Shown piece by piece: positions 38,931-39,915 of a DNA stretch of 39,915 bases; the stretch's first letter is position 1; the number at the start of each line of letters is the position of its first letter. Both the position numbers and the translations under genes were made by a program. The DNA is taken from contig JAEDIC010000019.1 of assembly GCA_016292635.1 (NCBI GenBank), positions 1-39,915 on the forward strand, in the 5' to 3' direction. The notes below the pieces were generated by a model. That model did not search any database, was not told where the DNA came from, and worked only from the letters and a program-made list of their open reading frames with translations. Origin of the DNA: Clostridia bacterium. GTDB taxonomy: Bacteria; Bacillota; Clostridia; Christensenellales; CAG-138.

Positions 38931-38956
38931 AGGGCCATTCCTTTGGGTGGCCCTTT
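38931..38956 (+). terminator. Terminator after the pheST transcript
   Basis: AGGGCCA (38931-38937) pairs with TGGCCCT (38948-38954), flanked by AAAG and TTTAAGC, with only a short U-tract. Confidence 0.6.
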
Positions 38957-38990
38957 AAGCTTTGCCATGGGTCATGAAAGGGGGGATAAA

Positions 38991-39632
38991 ATGGCATTTG
39001 ATTATAAAAAAGAATACAAAGAGTTTTATTTGCCAAAGAATAAGCCGTCCATAGTAAAAGTTACCCCTATGAATTACATTGCAGTGCGGGGAAGAGGGGA
39101 CCCAAACGAGGAAAACGGCCCATATAAGCAGGCGGTTGGAGTGCTGTATGCCATTGCTTATACCATAAAGATGAGCTATAAAGGCGATCATCATATCGAG
39201 GGCTTTTTTGAGTATGTTGTGCCGCCCCTGGAGGGGTTCTGGTGGCAGGATGGGATAGATGGGGTAGACTACAACGATAAAGCTTCTTTCAACTGGATAT
39301 CCGCAATAAGGCTGCCGGACTTTGTTACCGAGGCTGATTTTGAATGGGCGGTGTCCGAGGCTGAAAGGAAGAAAAAGCTGGATTGCTCCGGTGCGGAATT
39401 TTTGCGAATTGAAGAAGGGCTTTGCGTGCAGATGATGCACATTGGCCCATTTGATGACGAACCCGCCTCTGTCGCCCTTATGGACGGATACATTGCGGAG
39501 CAGGGATATCATAATGACTTTGCTTCCGGGCGGCTTCATCATGAGATATACCTTACAGACGCAAGGAAGGTATCTCAAGACAAACTCAAGACTGTGATAC
39601 GCCACCCAATTAAGAAAAACGGTATGCAATAA
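38991..39632 (+). CDS. GyrI-like effector-binding domain protein
   Basis: A 213-residue protein. The pattern is that of the GyrI-like small-molecule binding domain (SbmC/GyrI, also the C-terminal domain of BmrR-like regulators): PSIVKVTPMNYIAVRGRGDP, YAIAYTIKMSYKG, VPPLEGFWWQDG and CVQMMHIGPFDDEPASVALM. It has no DNA-binding domain, so it is a stand-alone form. Stand-alone members bind small hydrophobic molecules or hydrolyse some of them; the ligand here is unknown. The ATG at 38991 has GAAAGGGGGG upstream; the frame is open to 38943. A strong terminator follows. Confidence 0.88.
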   Translation: MAFDYKKEYKEFYLPKNKPSIVKVTPMNYIAVRGRGDPNEENGPYKQAVGVLYAIAYTIKMSYKGDHHIEGFFEYVVPPLEGFWWQDGIDGVDYNDKASFNWISAIRLPDFVTEADFEWAVSEAERKKKLDCSGAEFLRIEEGLCVQMMHIGPFDDEPASVALMDGYIAEQGYHNDFASGRLHHEIYLTDARKVSQDKLKTVIRHPIKKNGMQ

Positions 39633-39639
39633 AGCGTGG

Positions 39640-39675
39640 AGAGCCGCAAAAATTCGGGCGGCTCTTTATTTTTAT
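39640..39675 (+). terminator. Terminator after the GyrI-like gene
   Basis: AGAGCCGC (39640-39647) pairs with GCGGCTCT (39658-39665), followed by TTATTTTTAT. Confidence 0.85.
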
Positions 39676-39778
39676 ATGGATTGGATATAATGGGGCATAT
39701 GGCTTTTGCTTGACGGCAAACTGTGGTAAAATGTAATTGTAAAAATATGCGGCTGTTCGCTTTATCGGAGATAAATCA

Positions 39779-39915
39779 ATGGATCTTTCAACACTTAACG
39801 CCCCTCAGAGGCAAGCCGTGGAAACCCTGAGCGGCCCTCTGCTTATTCTCGCGGGAGCAGGCCTCTCCCTTGACGGTTCTTACGCCGCACCGTCCCGGCG
39901 GCTTTTTGGTGAGAT
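39779..39915 (+). CDS. N-terminus of a UvrD/PcrA-type helicase, reading diverges after codon 28
   Basis: The frame begins with the ATG at 39779, behind GGAGATAAATC, and gives MDLSTLNAPQRQAVETLSGP then LLILAGAG. This is the Q motif and the first part of Walker A of UvrD/PcrA DNA helicases, which should continue AGAGSGKTRVL. Instead, from 39863 on, the frame reads LSLDGSYAAPSRRLFGE, which does not fit the family. The last 53 bases therefore look foreign: a repeat insertion, or an assembly join at the edge. The first 28 codons are a confident helicase start; the gene as it stands in the window is broken or misassembled. Confidence 0.75.
   Translation, partial: MDLSTLNAPQRQAVETLSGPLLILAGAGLSLDGSYAAPSRRLFGE

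Noticed and set aside
1..39915. CRISPR array or insertion sequence
   Set aside because: No regularly spaced repeats and no transposase reading were found on either strand.

Overview
The window looks like a piece of a low-to-mid GC Gram-positive genome of the class Clostridia (Bacillota). Four cis-acting RNAs typical of that group are present: a lysine riboswitch, a SAM-I riboswitch, a tetrahydrofolate riboswitch and a phenylalanine T-box. Sporulation-linked yaaL and bofA are adjacent, as in Bacillus. A ZapA/U32/MutS2 cluster and a response regulator/kinase/HtrA operon also fit. Genus cannot be fixed from the sequence. Nearly all genes are ordinary chromosomal genes, read mostly on the + strand, with good ribosome binding sites and clear hairpin terminators.

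Layout. 1-1934 (minus): the start of an NhaC-family Na+ antiporter gene, cut by the window edge, behind a lysine riboswitch with an attenuator and a near-consensus promoter. 2133-7538: zapA, a U32 family gene (RlhA type), mutS2 and a DUF523 gene. 7568-11220: a response regulator, a sensor kinase and a membrane-anchored HtrA protease. 11266-13991: an EF-G paralogue and a GNAT gene. 14093-15228: tRNA-Asn and an RluA-type pseudouridine synthase. 15231-16850 (minus): an isolated two-gene phage-tail-like cassette with a BppU-like collagen-repeat protein. 16954-18957: thyA-folA and a flavodoxin-like gene. 18958-20028 (minus): DUF1294 and ttcA. 20020-21486: SAM-I riboswitch and metK. 21468-23374: a small P-loop-like protein and an S41 protease. 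23382-25871 (minus): DUF378, an unknown small gene and a zinc-ribbon/SH3 membrane protein. 25955-29239: a lipoprotein, the folate riboswitch with folT, yaaL and bofA. 29259-34884: a sirtuin, a CDF cation exporter, a GlmU-like protein with a degraded first domain, a SEC-C protein and a metallo-beta-lactamase/beta-CASP RNase-like protein. 34893-38956: T-box, pheS, pheT and a small membrane protein. 38991-39915: a GyrI-like protein and the first codons of a UvrD/PcrA helicase that departs from its family 53 bases before the window end.

How they work together. Folate metabolism appears twice, as thyA-folA (dTMP synthesis and DHF recycling) and as riboswitch-controlled folate uptake (folT). RNA modification and translation are well represented: the RlhA-like U32 protein, RluA family, TtcA, EF-G-like, PheST and tRNA-Asn. 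Envelope stress and surface functions are carried by the two-component system with HtrA, the S41 protease, the lipoprotein and the SH3 protein.

I see no CRISPR array, insertion sequence or complete prophage. The least ordinary items are the orphan BppU cassette, the GlmU homologue whose uridylyltransferase half has lost catalytic residues while the acetyltransferase half is intact, a small P-loop protein without its Walker A lysine, the doubled hexamer in the lysine attenuator, and the broken helicase reading at the right edge.
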